DNA of 64,000 bases. Source: Nakamurella flava (GTDB lineage: Bacteria; Actinomycetota; Actinomycetes; Mycobacteriales; Nakamurellaceae). The notes under the pieces are model-generated. The model did no database searches. It was not told the DNA's origin and worked only from the letters and a program-made list of their open reading frames with translations. Location: assembly GCF_005298075.1 (NCBI RefSeq), contig NZ_SZZH01000001.1:1612001-1676000 (forward strand), given 5' to 3'. The position numbers and the translations under genes were made by a program. Shown piece after piece: positions 27,777 to 38,279 of this stretch. Each line of letters opens with the position of its first letter. Position 1 is the stretch's first letter.

Positions 27777-30700
27777 CTACTCACCCGCCGGGACGGGCTC
27801 GGACGGGGTGTCCGCGGCACCGGAGCCGTTCGCTCCGGCCGCCGGACCCGCCGGCCGGGAGGCCGCCCGACGCCGTCCGGTGGGGGCGGGATCGGACGAG
27901 TGGACGACCGTGCCGTTGGCGACCGGAGCCGCCGACGTGGTCGGCGCAGCGGCGTCGATGACGATGTCGACCGCGGTGGCCGTGGCCGGTGCCCCCGCGG
28001 CGCGTCCGGCGGCTCGTCGCCGCGGCCGGGTGGCCGGTGGTGCCAACGCTGCGGGCGCGGTCGGAACCGCAGGTGTGGTCGAGACCGGCGGCACGGCCGC
28101 AGGTTCCGGTGCTGCCACGGGGTCGGCCGCCGCCGGCGGTTCCGGCGACGCCTCGGCATCCGGGCCCGTGGCCGCCTCGACCGGCCGGACCCGGCCGGAG
28201 ACCGGCGCCCGCAGGGCCGCGGTCACCGCGGCGACCGCGTCACCGGCGTCGGCCCGGGCGAGCTCGTCGGGATCGTCGTCGCGGTAGCCGTCGGCACCCT
28301 CGTTGGTCACGTCCGCGGCCGGCTCGTCGGCCACCGGGACGTCGTCGCGGGCGGCGGGGGAATCCGCGGCCGCGCTCACCGCACCGACCAGCAACGCCTC
28401 GGCCACGTCGTCCGCGTCGGCACCGGCCGGCCGGACCACGGTGGTGACGCCGTCGTCCTCCGCCACGCCATCCTCGACGGCCCCGGCATCATCGGACCGG
28501 AACGACGGCGGCTTCGGCCCGCGCGGGTCCGGCCGCAGCCCGGCCGGCGGGACGCGCGGCGCCGCGGGCCGTTCGATCTCCTCCGGCTCGTTCCGGCGGT
28601 TGCCCCGCCGGTTACGACCCCGCCGCTCACCGCGCTCGGAACGGTCCCGGACGGGCGTGGAATCCGCGGGCTCGGTGGTGGTCACCGCTGCGGGGACGTG
28701 CAGCTCGTGCAGCACGATCCCCCGCCCGGAGCAGTGCGGACACGGGTCGGAGAAGGCCTCGACCAGCCCGGTGCCCATCTTCTTGCGGGTCATCTGGACC
28801 AGGCCCAGCGACGTCACCTCGGCGACCTGGTGGCGACTGCGGTCGCGGCCCAGGCACTCGGTCAGCCGGCGGAGCACCAGGTCGCGGTTGGACTCCAGGA
28901 CCATGTCGATGAAGTCGACGACGATGATGCCGCCGATGTCGCGGAGCCGCAGCTGCCGGACGATCTCCTCGGCCGCCTCCAGGTTGTTGCGGGTGACCGT
29001 CTCCTCGAGGTTGCCGCCGCTGCCGGTGTACTTGCCGGTGTTGACGTCGACCACCGTCATGGCCTCGGTGCGGTCGATGACCAGCGACCCCCCCGACGGC
29101 AGATGCACCTTGCGGTCCAGCGCCTTGGCGATCTGCTCATCGATCCGGAAGGCCGCGAACACGTCCGCCCCGGTGGCCGACTCGTAGCGCTCGACCCGGT
29201 CGGACAACTCCGGCGCGACGGCGTCGACGTACTCCTTGACCGGCCGGTAGGCCCCGTCGGCGGTGTCGTCGCTGTCGATGACCAGCCGGTTGATGTCGGA
29301 GTTGAACAGGTCGCGGACGACCTTGAGCAGGGTGCCGGGCTCGGCGTAGAGCCGGGTCGGGGCCGACGACTTCTGCTCGGCGCGCCGGGAGATGTCCTCC
29401 CACTGCGCCTTGAGCCGTTCGACGTCGCGGGCCAGCTCCTCCTCGGAGATCCCCTCGGCGGCGGTACGGATGATCACGCCCGCGTCCTCCGGGACGATCC
29501 GGTCCAGGATCGACTTCAGGCGCTTGCGCTCGGTGTCCGGCAGCTTGCGCGAGATACCCGTCGCGCCGCCGTTGGGCACGTAGACCAGGAACCGCCCCGG
29601 CAGGGCGATCTGCGTGGTCAGCCGGGCGCCCTTGTGACCGACCGGGTCCTTGGAGACCTGCACCAGCATGCTGTCGCCGCTGGAGAGCGCGGTCTCGATG
29701 CGCCGGGCCTTGCCCGCGAGACCGGCCGCATCCCAGTTGACCTCACCGGCGTACAGGACGGCGTTGCGTCCCCGGCCGATGTCGACGAACGCGGCCTCCA
29801 TCGAGGGCAGCACGTTCTGGACGCGACCGAGGAAGACGCTGCCGATCAGCGAGTCGGCCCCGGTCTGCGAGACGAAGTGCTCGACCAGGATGCCGTCCTC
29901 GAGAAGGGCGACCTGGGCCAGATCACCGCGCTGACGCACGGCCATCACCCGGTCGACCGCTTCGCGGCGGGCGAGGAACTCGGCCTCGGTCAGGATCTGC
30001 GGGCGTCGACGGGACTCACGGGAGTCGCGGCGGCGCTGACGCTTGGCCTCCAGCCGGGTGGAACCACGCAGGCCCTGCACCTCGTTGGCGCCGGTCCCAC
30101 CGCTGGAACGGGACTCGCGCGCCTCGCGGGGCTCGCGCACGTGCACGACGGTGTCGGCCGGATCGTTGTCCGAGCTCTCGGCGGCGTCGTCCGCGCCGCC
30201 CCGGCGGCGACGGCGGCGGCGCCGTCGGCTGCCGTTCGACCGGTCCCCGTCGGACTCGGCGTCCGCTGCGTCCGCCGAGTCGTTGTCACCGTCGGTCTGA
30301 TCGGCATCCTCGTCGGCCGACTCGTCCGCCGACGCCGCCGGCTCGTCCGACGCGGTCGGCGCCTGGTCGTCATCGCCCTCGGTGGCGTCGGTGGCGTCGT
30401 CGGCGACCCGACCGCGACCCCGCCGTCCGCGGCGCCGGCGCCGGCCGCGGCCCCCGTCGGCGTCGTCCCCGGACGGCTGATCCTGCTCCGGGGCGTCGGC
30501 GACGCTGTCGTCCTCGTCGGCCTCGGTGACCGGGGTGGCGGCCGGCGCGGGCGTCGCGGCGTCGTCCGCGGTGGGCGCCGGGACCTCGGCGGGGGGCGCC
30601 GTGTGCGCCTGCTCACCGGACTGACGACGGCCCCGGCCGCGGCGACGGCGACCGGCGGTCGGCGCCTCGTTCTCGGCCGGCCCGTCCTCGGTGGCCGGCA

Positions 30701-31157
30701 CAGCGGACGACCCCGCGTCGGACCCGCTCGCCTCCGCGGAGACCTCGGACCCGCTCCGCGGGGAACCGGACGGCACGGTCACCGGCTCGGGGGCCAGGAA
30801 GAGCGGATTGATCGGGGCCGCCGCCGGCGCCGCCTCGTCGGGCGCCGCCGGTGCGGCTTGCGGGCCCGGCGAATCCGGCACGGCCGCCAGCACGTCCTCG
30901 GTCGGGAGATCGGCGGCCGTGCCGCCGGGCACGCCGTCGGAGTCGGCTGCCTCCGCGGCACCGAAATGCGCCTCGATGAGGTCGCGCGCCACGGCGGCGG
31001 GCACGGACGCCGAGGCGCTCCGAACCTCGAGACCCCGCTCGGCCAGGACGGCGAGCAGTTCCTTGTTGCTCAGTCCGATGCGGCGGGACAGTTCGTGCAC
31101 CCGGGGCTTGGCGGGCAGATCGGCCAACGCTGCTTCACGGGTGATGGGAGATGACAT
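27777..31157 (-). CDS. rne: RNase E/G family endoribonuclease with an IF2-N-like N-terminal domain
   Basis: RNase E cuts single-stranded AU-rich RNA and is central to mRNA decay and rRNA/tRNA processing. The 1126-residue protein starts with an IF2-N-like helical domain (VHELSRRIGLSNKELLAVL, about 20-60), then a long acidic and basic disordered stretch (70-440), the S1 domain (LIGSVFLGRVQNVLPSMEAA), the RNase H/DNase I-like catalytic core with VVDVNTGKY and IVVDFIDM supplying metal-binding Asp residues, and a zinc-link DPCPHCSGRG. The last 300 residues are Ala/Pro/Asp-rich and likely a scaffold. The ATG at 31157 is chosen for the MSSPITREAAL start, with AAGGA upstream. It sits between the ndk block and rplU, as in many actinobacteria. 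Confidence 0.92.
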   Translation of the reverse strand: MSSPITREAALADLPAKPRVHELSRRIGLSNKELLAVLAERGLEVRSASASVPAAVARDLIEAHFGAAEAADSDGVPGGTAADLPTEDVLAAVPDSPGPQAAPAAPDEAAPAAAPINPLFLAPEPVTVPSGSPRSGSEVSAEASGSDAGSSAVPATEDGPAENEAPTAGRRRRGRGRRQSGEQAHTAPPAEVPAPTADDAATPAPAATPVTEADEDDSVADAPEQDQPSGDDADGGRGRRRRRGRRGRGRVADDATDATEGDDDQAPTASDEPAASADESADEDADQTDGDNDSADAADAESDGDRSNGSRRRRRRRRRGGADDAAESSDNDPADTVVHVREPREARESRSSGGTGANEVQGLRGSTRLEAKRQRRRDSRESRRRPQILTEAEFLARREAVDRVMAVRQRGDLAQVALLEDGILVEHFVSQTGADSLIGSVFLGRVQNVLPSMEAAFVDIGRGRNAVLYAGEVNWDAAGLAGKARRIETALSSGDSMLVQVSKDPVGHKGARLTTQIALPGRFLVYVPNGGATGISRKLPDTERKRLKSILDRIVPEDAGVIIRTAAEGISEEELARDVERLKAQWEDISRRAEQKSSAPTRLYAEPGTLLKVVRDLFNSDINRLVIDSDDTADGAYRPVKEYVDAVAPELSDRVERYESATGADVFAAFRIDEQIAKALDRKVHLPSGGSLVIDRTEAMTVVDVNTGKYTGSGGNLEETVTRNNLEAAEEIVRQLRLRDIGGIIVVDFIDMVLESNRDLVLRRLTECLGRDRSRHQVAEVTSLGLVQMTRKKMGTGLVEAFSDPCPHCSGRGIVLHELHVPAAVTTTEPADSTPVRDRSERGERRGRNRRGNRRNEPEEIERPAAPRVPPAGLRPDPRGPKPPSFRSDDAGAVEDGVAEDDGVTTVVRPAGADADDVAEALLVGAVSAAADSPAARDDVPVADEPAADVTNEGADGYRDDDPDELARADAGDAVAAVTAALRAPVSGRVRPVEAATGPDAEASPEPPAAADPVAAPEPAAVPPVSTTPAVPTAPAALAPPATRPRRRAAGRAAGAPATATAVDIVIDAAAPTTSAAPVANGTVVHSSDPAPTGRRRAASRPAGPAAGANGSGAADTPSEPVPAGE

Positions 31158-31520
31158 GGAGGTACGTCCTTCCAGAGGTTCCCCGGGCGCGTACTGGACG
31201 CGACCGCGCAGGGACCTCGACACGTTCGGAACCGCGACCGGGCGAGCCGGCCGGCGGAAGTCTGCGGGTGGGCCGAAGCGCCCCGGCCACGACCGCGGTC
31301 TCTCGCGCCGACCGACGACTGTCACTCGTCAGGGCGCGGGCTGCACGCGTTCACGGCCCGATCACTCCGGGAGCCGGCGGAGGACGAAACCCACCACCGA
31401 CCCCCGCAGTATCCCACACACCGTCCGTCGACGACCGGAGGCACGGATCGGACGCCCGCGAACGGGTCGCGAACACCCGCCCCCGCACCACCCGGGAACC
31501 GGACGACCCCACCCGTCGAC
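31158..31520 (-). promoter_or_regulatory. Long rne upstream region
   Basis: This 363-bp gap has no gene I can support. On the minus strand an extended -10-like TGGGATACT (GATACT is the complement of 31408-31413) lies about 250 bp before the rne start, without a good -35. If used, rne would have a 5' leader of about 240 nt. No clear terminator for rne's upstream neighbour is needed because the cyclase gene ends here at 31521 reading away from it on the same strand. Confidence 0.3.
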
Positions 31521-32351
31521 TCAGTCGAGAACGGCGAACGCCCGCACCGGGAAGGTCGCCATCCCGACGACCGCCGGCGGCGCCGCCGTGAAGCGGAACC
31601 CCTCGTCGGGCAGTTCGTCGAGCCGGGTGAGGTGCTCGACCACCGGAATCCCGGCCGCCAGCAACCAGCTGTGCGCCGGCCGCCGCCCGGTGTGGGTCCC
31701 GTCGATGTTCAGCGAATCGATGCCGACCAGCACCGGTCGCAGGGTCAACAGGTACTCCACGGCGCCATCGGTGAGGTGGGGATGGTCACGGAAGTAGCCG
31801 GGCTGGCCCCACTTCGCGCTGTGTCCGGTCTCGATCAGCAGCGCCCGACCGGTGACGACCCGGTCGCCGATGGCCGACTGCAGGCGCAGCTCGTCGACGA
31901 AGACCGACGCGGGGTCGGCCGCGGCGTCCGCGGGGCCCACCCGCACGACCAGCCCGTCCAGATCGGCCATCCGTTCCAGCGGGAAGGCGCCGAGATCGTC
32001 GCCGTCGCGGTAGCGGTGGGCCGGAGTGTCCAGGTAGGTCCCGGTGTTGGCCGCCAGGGAGATGGTGCCGATCTGGAACTCCGTGCCGGTGGCGTAGTGC
32101 GCCGCGGACTCCTCGAACGTCAGGTGTGATCCCAACGTCGGTCCCGGGATGCCGGGGTAGGTCGTCATGCCCTCGGTGATCGGGTGGGACAGGTCGATCA
32201 ACCGGCGGCGCCGTTCCGGGTCCGGCTCGACGATGGGCTCCACCGGACCGGTCGGATCGCCACCGGCGGCCGGTGGGATCGGCCCCGGCACCGGCACGGT
32301 CGTCGTGGCCGTCGGATCGGCGGGCGGTTCGGCGGTGAGCGAGTCGGTCAT
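31521..32351 (-). CDS. Cyclase/kynurenine formamidase-like protein with altered metal motif
   Basis: A 276-residue protein of the cyclase family (PF04199-like), whose members include kynurenine formamidase. It has RLIDLSHPITEGMTTYPGIPGP (about 52-73), the core motif NTGTYLDTPAHRY, RALLIETGHSAKWG and HSWLLAAGIPVVEHL. The usual metal motif HxGTHxDxPxH is here N-T-G-T-Y-L-D-T-P-A-H, so two ligand His are replaced by Asn and Tyr, and only Asp and the last His remain. Activity may differ or metal may be bound otherwise. A Pro/Thr-rich N-terminal stretch of 45 residues precedes the core. The ATG overlaps the stop of the acetyltransferase gene. Confidence 0.8.
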   Translation of the reverse strand: MTDSLTAEPPADPTATTTVPVPGPIPPAAGGDPTGPVEPIVEPDPERRRRLIDLSHPITEGMTTYPGIPGPTLGSHLTFEESAAHYATGTEFQIGTISLAANTGTYLDTPAHRYRDGDDLGAFPLERMADLDGLVVRVGPADAAADPASVFVDELRLQSAIGDRVVTGRALLIETGHSAKWGQPGYFRDHPHLTDGAVEYLLTLRPVLVGIDSLNIDGTHTGRRPAHSWLLAAGIPVVEHLTRLDELPDEGFRFTAAPPAVVGMATFPVRAFAVLD

Positions 32352-32929
32352 GCCGTCCATCCCAGCAGAAGCTCGTCGCGGGCGGGCGTCTTCGCGCCGT
32401 CCGGACGCCGCCAGCCGGGTCGACGGCCCCACTCGGCGAACCCGCGACGTCCGAAGAAGTCGGCCTGGTCGGGATCGACGGCCACCTCGACCCGGTCGAT
32501 GCCGGCCTGGCCGGCGGCGTCCAGCAACGCGGCCAGCAGACGGTCGCCGACACCGGTCCGCAGATGCTCGGGGTCGGTGAGCAGCAGCGGCAGGGTCGCG
32601 GTGTGCTCGGCGGAGCCGTGGCCCGGGCGGAGCAACCCGAAACCCACCAGTAGGCGGCCCGCGTTGACGGCGAACCCGACGGCTCGACCGGTGCGCAGTT
32701 CGTCGACCAGCGGTGGGACCAGCCGGGCGATGCCACCCCGGTCGGCGTCGACGGGGAAACCGCCGGCCGGCCCGGCCCGGACGACCCGGTGCCAGAGGGT
32801 CACCAGGGCGACCCCGAAGGCGTGGTCGGAGGCCAGGGCGCCACCGGGGCCGACCCGGCGGAGCACCGGCTCGGACGGATCCGACGACTCGGCCGGGACG
32901 GCCTCGGGAGTGGTGCGGGGGTCCGTCAC
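32348..32929 (-). CDS. GNAT-family N-acetyltransferase
   Basis: A 193-residue protein with the GNAT pattern: [19 protein letters not shown] as a central strand pair, [21 protein letters not shown] as the acetyl-CoA-binding loop and helix, and [22 protein letters not shown] near the end. The substrate is unknown. The pyrophosphate-binding loop reads TGVGDRL, a looser form of the usual Q/RxxGxG/A. GTG 32929 overlaps the ndk stop and the TGA overlaps the cyclase start, so it is translationally coupled to both. Confidence 0.8.
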   Translation of the reverse strand: MTDPRTTPEAVPAESSDPSEPVLRRVGPGGALASDHAFGVALVTLWHRVVRAGPAGGFPVDADRGGIARLVPPLVDELRTGRAVGFAVNAGRLLVGFGLLRPGHGSAEHTATLPLLLTDPEHLRTGVGDRLLAALLDAAGQAGIDRVEVAVDPDQADFFGRRGFAEWGRRPGWRRPDGAKTPARDELLLGWTA

Positions 32930-33336
32930 AGGTTCGGGAACCAGATGCCGATCTCGCGGGCGGCGGACTCGGGCGAGTCCGATCCGTGGACCAGGTTGAA
33001 CTGGGTCTCCAGACCGAAGTCGCCGCGGATGCTGCCGGTCGCGGCCTTCTCGACCGGATCGGTGCCGCCGGCCAGCTGCCGGAACGCCGCGATGGCCCGC
33101 GGGCCCTCGACGACCGCGGCGACCAGCGGCCCGCCGGTGATGAAGTCGAGCAGGCCGGCGTAGAACCCCTTGCCCTCGTGCTCGGCGTAGTGGGTCTCGG
33201 CGACCGCGCGCTCGGTCGTCCGCAGCTCCAGGGCGACCAGCTTGAGGCCCTTGCGCTCGATGCGGGCGAGGATCTCGCCGACGAGGCCGCGGGCGACGCC
33301 GTCGGGCTTGATCAGGACCAGGGTGCGTTCGGACAC
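32926..33336 (-). CDS. ndk: Nucleoside diphosphate kinase
   Basis: Ndk moves the gamma phosphate of ATP to other nucleoside diphosphates through a phospho-His. The 136-residue protein begins with [18 protein letters not shown], has [18 protein letters not shown], and carries the active-site His in [15 protein letters not shown]. Length is standard. The GTG at 33336 follows an AGGAG site. It leads a three-gene overlapping set with an acetyltransferase and a cyclase-like gene, and follows the valS-folC-DUF4233 set after 110 bp. Confidence 0.97.
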   Translation of the reverse strand: MSERTLVLIKPDGVARGLVGEILARIERKGLKLVALELRTTERAVAETHYAEHEGKGFYAGLLDFITGGPLVAAVVEGPRAIAAFRQLAGGTDPVEKAATGSIRGDFGLETQFNLVHGSDSPESAAREIGIWFPNL

Positions 33337-33446
33337 GGTGTGGGCTCCTCGGGCGGGGTCGTTGTCGGGGTGAACCGGGCCGGACGGTCCGGCGGCACTG
33401 CTGCCGCTGGGCGGCGGGGCCGACGGCACCATCGGTCGGACGGGTC

Positions 33447-33905
33447 TCAGTCGGCCGGGCGGTTCTGGCTGGGGAGCGTACCGGCCGCCAACCGCCGCCG
33501 GTATTCGTAGCGGAACCAGGCAATGGTCCCCCAGACCGCGCCGAACACCACGCCCATCACCCCGAGCGAGGAGTTGATGAACCAGCCGGCGACGACGAAC
33601 ACCTGCAGGGCCAGGACCGCGGCCAGGGCCCACGGACGCTTGACGTAGACGCAGCCCGCGATGTGCAGCACGGCCAGCAGCAGGATGACGGTGACCCCGA
33701 CCGGGCCGACCCCACCGCTGGTCTTGGCCGCCACCGGCAGGGCCAGCAGGATGGTGAGGGCCTCGAGCACCAGAGTGGCCGACATCGCCCCCCGCAGCCC
33801 GCGTTCGGGGTCGACGGGACGGGCCGCCGGCTGGGCCGGCGACGGTTCTGAGGTCCCGTCGCGGCCCTGGAGTCCGTCCGCGCCCGACGGGTCGACGGCG
33901 GTCAC
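33447..33905 (-). CDS. DUF4233-type membrane protein
   Basis: A 152-residue protein with a 35-residue polar N-terminus and four hydrophobic segments ([78 protein letters not shown]). The size and the position between folC and ndk match the actinobacterial DUF4233 family, of unknown function. GTG 33905 overlaps the folC stop, giving tight coupling to folate metabolism genes, though no functional link is known to me. Confidence 0.85.
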   Translation of the reverse strand: MTAVDPSGADGLQGRDGTSEPSPAQPAARPVDPERGLRGAMSATLVLEALTILLALPVAAKTSGGVGPVGVTVILLLAVLHIAGCVYVKRPWALAAVLALQVFVVAGWFINSSLGVMGVVFGAVWGTIAWFRYEYRRRLAAGTLPSQNRPAD

Positions 33906-35623
33906 GCCGGCGCCAGGCCGGCGAGGGCCCGGCCGTCCCCGGCCGAGACCACCGAACCGGTGATGACGACGCCCGTGCCGGAGACGTCGTCGACGTCCTG
34001 CTCGGCGAGGTCGACGGCCATGGCGATGGCGGTGTCCATCCGGTCGGCCGTGTGCACCTTGTCCTCGCCGAACACCTCGACCGCGATCTCGGCGAGGTCG
34101 GCCACCGGTAGTGAACGGCGTGAGGAATTGCGGGTGACGACGACCTCGTCGAAGGAGCCCGACAGCGCCTCCAGCACCCCGCGGACGTCCTTGTCGCCCA
34201 GTACGGCGAGCACGCCGACCAGCCGGCTGAACGAGAACTCGGCGGCCAGGGCGGCGGCGAGAGCGGTGGCGCCGTGCGGGTTGTGGGCCGCGTCGACCAG
34301 GATGGTGGGCGAGCTGCGAACCCGTTCCAGACGGCCCGGGGAGGCGGCCGACGCGAACCCGTCCTGTACCGCGCCGACATCCAGCTGGCGCTGCGCGCCG
34401 GCCCCGAAGAACGCCTCCACCGCGGCGAGGGCGGTGACCGCGTTCGCGGCCTGATGCTCACCGGACAGCGGCAGGAACACGTCCTCGTAGACGCCACCCA
34501 GCCCCTGCAGCGTCAATCGCTGCCCACCGACGGCGAAACTGCGCTCCAGGACGGTGAACTCGCTGCCGTACCGGGCGACGGCGACATCCTCCTGCACCGT
34601 GCGGCGCAGGATCGCGGTCATCGCGTCGTTCTGCTGCGGACCGACGATGGCCACCGTCTCGCCCTTGATGATGCCGGCCTTCTGCCCGGCGATGGCGGTG
34701 AGGGTGTCGCCCAGGTAGTCGGTGTGGTCCATGCCGATCGGGGTGATCACGGCGACGTGCGGGTCGACCACGTTCGTCGAATCCCAGGTGCCGCCCAGTC
34801 CGACCTCGACGACGGCGACCTCGACCGGCGCGTCGGCGAACGCGGAATAGGCCATGGCCGTGAGGATCTCGAATTTCGACAGCGGCACCCCGCCGGCTTT
34901 CGCACTGCCGGCGTCGACCATGTCGACGAACGGTGCGATGTCGGCGTAGACGCGGACATAGGTCTCGTCGTCGATCGGGTGGTTGTCGATCGCGATCCGC
35001 TCGGTGACCCGCTGCAGGTGGGGCGAGGTGAACCGACCGGTGCGCAGACCGATCCGGGCCAGCAACGCGTCGATCATCCGGACGGTCGAGCTCTTGCCGT
35101 TCGTCCCGGCGACCAGGATCACCGGATAGCTGCGCTGCGGATTGCCGAGCAGGTCCAGCAGGGCCGTGATGCGGCCCAGCGTCGGTTCGATCTGCACCTC
35201 GTTACGGCGCTGGTCGAGCAGGGCCTCCACCATGGCCAACGTCATCGGCGGGGCGTCCGGGACGATGGTGTCCCCCGGTCCCGGTTCGGCGTCCAGATCC
35301 GCGGTGGCCGAGGTGATCTGGTCGTTCCAGAGCTCCTCCTCGACCTGCCGCGCGATCTCCCCGGCGTCGAGGTCACGGGCCTCGAAGGTGTTCACGTCGA
35401 CCGGGTCGACGAGGGCGTCGAGCGGGTCGAACCGCTCGTCGTGGGCCTCGTCGTAGTCGCGACCGTCCCAGTCGTCCTCGTCCAGGTCGGATCCGTCGTC
35501 CCGCGGTGCGTGATCGGTGGTGTCCTCGACCTCGTGGTTCTCCCGGCCGGGCCCGGAACCGTCGTCGGGGGTGCCCTCCGGAGCACGGCCGTCCCACTCG
35601 TTCTCGTCGCGGTCCCGGGTCAC
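33902..35623 (-). CDS. folC: Folylpolyglutamate synthase / dihydrofolate synthase with acidic N-terminal extension
   Basis: FolC adds glutamate to dihydropteroate and to folates. The Mur-ligase-like core starts near residue 130 ([20 protein letters not shown]) with the P-loop [12 protein letters not shown], then [23 protein letters not shown] and [10 protein letters not shown]. Before it lies an unusual stretch of about 125 residues very rich in Asp and Glu, with repeats of the type E/D-W-D-G-R ([20 protein letters not shown]). The GTG at 35623 overlaps the valS stop, which supports that the extension is translated. The product is therefore 573 residues, about 120 longer than typical FolC. 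Confidence 0.92.
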   Translation of the reverse strand: MTRDRDENEWDGRAPEGTPDDGSGPGRENHEVEDTTDHAPRDDGSDLDEDDWDGRDYDEAHDERFDPLDALVDPVDVNTFEARDLDAGEIARQVEEELWNDQITSATADLDAEPGPGDTIVPDAPPMTLAMVEALLDQRRNEVQIEPTLGRITALLDLLGNPQRSYPVILVAGTNGKSSTVRMIDALLARIGLRTGRFTSPHLQRVTERIAIDNHPIDDETYVRVYADIAPFVDMVDAGSAKAGGVPLSKFEILTAMAYSAFADAPVEVAVVEVGLGGTWDSTNVVDPHVAVITPIGMDHTDYLGDTLTAIAGQKAGIIKGETVAIVGPQQNDAMTAILRRTVQEDVAVARYGSEFTVLERSFAVGGQRLTLQGLGGVYEDVFLPLSGEHQAANAVTALAAVEAFFGAGAQRQLDVGAVQDGFASAASPGRLERVRSSPTILVDAAHNPHGATALAAALAAEFSFSRLVGVLAVLGDKDVRGVLEALSGSFDEVVVTRNSSRRSLPVADLAEIAVEVFGEDKVHTADRMDTAIAMAVDLAEQDVDDVSGTGVVITGSVVSAGDGRALAGLAPA

Positions 35624-38265
35624 GATGCGCCTTCCAGCTCGGTCAACCGCGCGGTGATGCGCTCGACGGCGTCGTCCGCCCGGGCCGCCCGATCCCGGAT
35701 CTTGCCGACGACGGCGTCCGGGGCCTTGGCCAGGAACGCCTCGTTGTCCAGCTTGCGCGCGGTGTCCTGCTGCTCCTTGGTCGCCGCGGCCAGATCCTTG
35801 CGCAGCCGGGCGATCTCGGCGCCCTTGTCGATGGCGACGGAAGTGTCGAGCACCACGGTGACCCGACCGGCGGACCGCAGGGTGCAGTCGAGTGTCGCGG
35901 TCGACTCGATCTCCTCGGGCAGGGTGAGCCGGGTCAGCATCGCCACGGTGGCGGCCATGTCCGGGTCGACCCCACGGAGCGCGGCCGGGACCCGACGGTT
36001 CGGGTCCAGACCCTGCTCGGACCGGAACCGGCGCACCTCGGTGACCAGATCCTGGGTGTCGGCCACCCACGCGGCCGCCCCGGGGTCGGCCGTCCGGCCA
36101 CTGGACTGCGGCCAAGCGGCGACGACCACCGACTCATGGCCGGTCAGCGAGGTCCACAGGGTCTCGGTGACGAACGGGACGAACGGGTGGAGCAGACGCA
36201 GCACGCCGTCCAGGACCGTGCCCAGCACCTGCTGGGTCGCGGTGACCCGCGCAGGGTCGGGGCTGTCGAGCTGGACCTTGCTCATCTCCAGGTACCAGTC
36301 GCAGAACTCGCCCCAGGCGAACTGGTACAGCCCCTCGGCGGCCTTGCCGAACTCGAAATCGGTGAGCAGCGCGGTGGTCTGGTCGGTCAGCTGGTCGAGT
36401 CGACCGAGGATCCACCGGTCGGCCGGGGTGAGCGTGGCGACCTGCTCGTCGGTCAACGGCTCGTCCGGGACGACCGCACCCTTGATGGCGGCGAACCGGG
36501 CCGCGTTGAACAGCTTGGAGGCGAACCGCTTCGACCCGGCCACCCACTCCTCGGCGATCGCCTGGTCGGCGCCCGGGTTGGATCCGCGGGCGAGGGTGAA
36601 GCGGAGCGCGTCGGCGCCGTACTCGTCGATCCACTGCAGCGGGTCGACGGTGTTGCCGCGCGACTTGGACATCTTCTTGCCGTACTGGTCGCGCACGAGC
36701 CCGTGCAACGCCACGGTCTGGAAGGGGACCTGCGGGGCGCCCTGCTCGTCCGCGGTGCCGTACAGCCCGAACATCATCATCCGGACGACCCAGAAGAACA
36801 GGATGTCGTAGCCGGTGACCAGCACGGACGTCGGATAGAACGCCTTGAGGGTGTCGGTCTGCTCCGGCCACCCCATCGTCGAGAACGGCCAGAGCCCCGA
36901 CGAGAACCAGGTGTCCAGGACGTCCGGGTCGCGGGTCCAGCCCTCCCCCGGCTCTTCCTCGTTCGGCCCGACGCAGCGGACCTCGCCGTCCGGCCCGTAC
37001 CAGACCGGGATGCGGTGCCCCCACCAGAGCTGCCGGGAGATGGTCCAGTCGTGCATGTTGTCGACCCAGTCGAAGTACCGGGGCGCGAGTTCGGGCGGGG
37101 AGATCACGGTGCGGCCGTCCCGGACCGCGGCCGCGGCGGCCGCGGCGAGCGACTCCACCTTGACGAACCACTGAGTGGACAACCGCGGCTCGATGACGTC
37201 GTCCGAGCGCGAGCAGTGGCCGACGGCGTGCACGTACGGCAGTTTCTCGGCGACGATGCGGCCCTGCGCGCGCAGCGCCTCCTTGATGGCGGCGCGGGCG
37301 GCGAAGCGGTCCAGCCCGTCGAATTCCGTTTCGGTGTTAGTGATCTCGCCCGCTTCGGTCAGGATGGTCGGCATCGGCAGATCGTGCCGGCGGCCGATCT
37401 CGAAGTCGTTCGGGTCATGGGCCGGGGTGACCTTGACCGCGCCGGTGCCGAACTTCGGGTCCACGTGGGTGTCGGCGACGACCGGGATCTCCCGGTTCAC
37501 CAGCGGCAGGGTCACGGTGCGGCCGACCAGGTGCCGGTACCGCTCGTCGTCCGGGTGGACGGCGATGGCGGTGTCGCCGAGCATCGTCTCGACCCGGGTG
37601 GTGGCCACGACGATTGAATCGGCGCCGTCGAGCGAGCCGTAGCGGATCGAGACGAGTTCGCCGGCGTCGTCGGCGTGCTCGACCTCGATGTCCGACAGCG
37701 CCGTCCGGCAGCCCGGGCACCAGTTGATGATCCGCTCGGCCCGGTAGATGAGGCCGTCGTCGAACATGCGCTTGAAGATTGTCTGGACGGCCTCGGACAG
37801 GCCGTCGTCCAGGGTGAAACGCTCCCGGTCCCAGTCGACGGAGTCGCCCAGCCGCTTCATCTGGCCGAGGATGGCGCCACCCGATTCGGCCTTCCAGTCC
37901 CAGACCTTCTGGACGAACAGCTCGCGGCCGTAGTCGTGCCGGGTCTTCCCGTCGACCGCCAGCTTCCGCTCGACGACGGTCTGCGTCGCGATCCCGGCGT
38001 GGTCCATCCCGGGGAGCCACAGCACCTCGTCACCGGACATCCGGTGCCAGCGGGCCAGGATGTCCATCAGGGTGTGGTCGAGCGCGTGACCGATGTGCAG
38101 GTTGCCCGTGACGTTGGGCGGCGGCAGCACGATCGAGAAGGGGCGACGCTCACCGGAGAGCACCTTCTTCTCGTCCGCATGGAAGTAACCGGCGTCCAGC
38201 CAGCGCTGGTAGGTCGTCACCTCGACGGCCGCGGGGTCGTACTGGGTGGGTAGCTCGGCATTCAC
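35620..38265 (-). CDS. valS: Valyl-tRNA synthetase
   Basis: ValS charges tRNA-Val and edits mischarged threonine. The 881-residue class I synthetase has the HIGH-type motif [15 protein letters not shown] (near residue 55), the editing domain in the middle ([19 protein letters not shown]), the KMSKS motif in [10 protein letters not shown], an anticodon-binding domain and a C-terminal coiled coil ([20 protein letters not shown]). The ATG at 38265 has no strong ribosome binding site, and a stable hairpin lies 15 bp upstream. It is the first gene of the valS-folC-DUF4233 set, all with 4-bp overlaps. Confidence 0.96.
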   Translation of the reverse strand: MNAELPTQYDPAAVEVTTYQRWLDAGYFHADEKKVLSGERRPFSIVLPPPNVTGNLHIGHALDHTLMDILARWHRMSGDEVLWLPGMDHAGIATQTVVERKLAVDGKTRHDYGRELFVQKVWDWKAESGGAILGQMKRLGDSVDWDRERFTLDDGLSEAVQTIFKRMFDDGLIYRAERIINWCPGCRTALSDIEVEHADDAGELVSIRYGSLDGADSIVVATTRVETMLGDTAIAVHPDDERYRHLVGRTVTLPLVNREIPVVADTHVDPKFGTGAVKVTPAHDPNDFEIGRRHDLPMPTILTEAGEITNTETEFDGLDRFAARAAIKEALRAQGRIVAEKLPYVHAVGHCSRSDDVIEPRLSTQWFVKVESLAAAAAAAVRDGRTVISPPELAPRYFDWVDNMHDWTISRQLWWGHRIPVWYGPDGEVRCVGPNEEEPGEGWTRDPDVLDTWFSSGLWPFSTMGWPEQTDTLKAFYPTSVLVTGYDILFFWVVRMMMFGLYGTADEQGAPQVPFQTVALHGLVRDQYGKKMSKSRGNTVDPLQWIDEYGADALRFTLARGSNPGADQAIAEEWVAGSKRFASKLFNAARFAAIKGAVVPDEPLTDEQVATLTPADRWILGRLDQLTDQTTALLTDFEFGKAAEGLYQFAWGEFCDWYLEMSKVQLDSPDPARVTATQQVLGTVLDGVLRLLHPFVPFVTETLWTSLTGHESVVVAAWPQSSGRTADPGAAAWVADTQDLVTEVRRFRSEQGLDPNRRVPAALRGVDPDMAATVAMLTRLTLPEEIESTATLDCTLRSAGRVTVVLDTSVAIDKGAEIARLRKDLAAATKEQQDTARKLDNEAFLAKAPDAVVGKIRDRAARADDAVERITARLTELEGAS

Positions 38266-38279
38266 CGGCCCAGTCTAGA

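Noticed and set aside
27711-31154. A long plus-strand open frame opposite rne.
   Set aside because: It mirrors the RNase E gene, has no recognisable domains and no ribosome binding site, so it is a reading-frame artefact.
31408-31413. An AGTATC half-site upstream of rne as a third TetR operator.
   Set aside because: The matching GGTACT is absent at the 8-bp spacing, so only a half-site or a simple -10 element is present.
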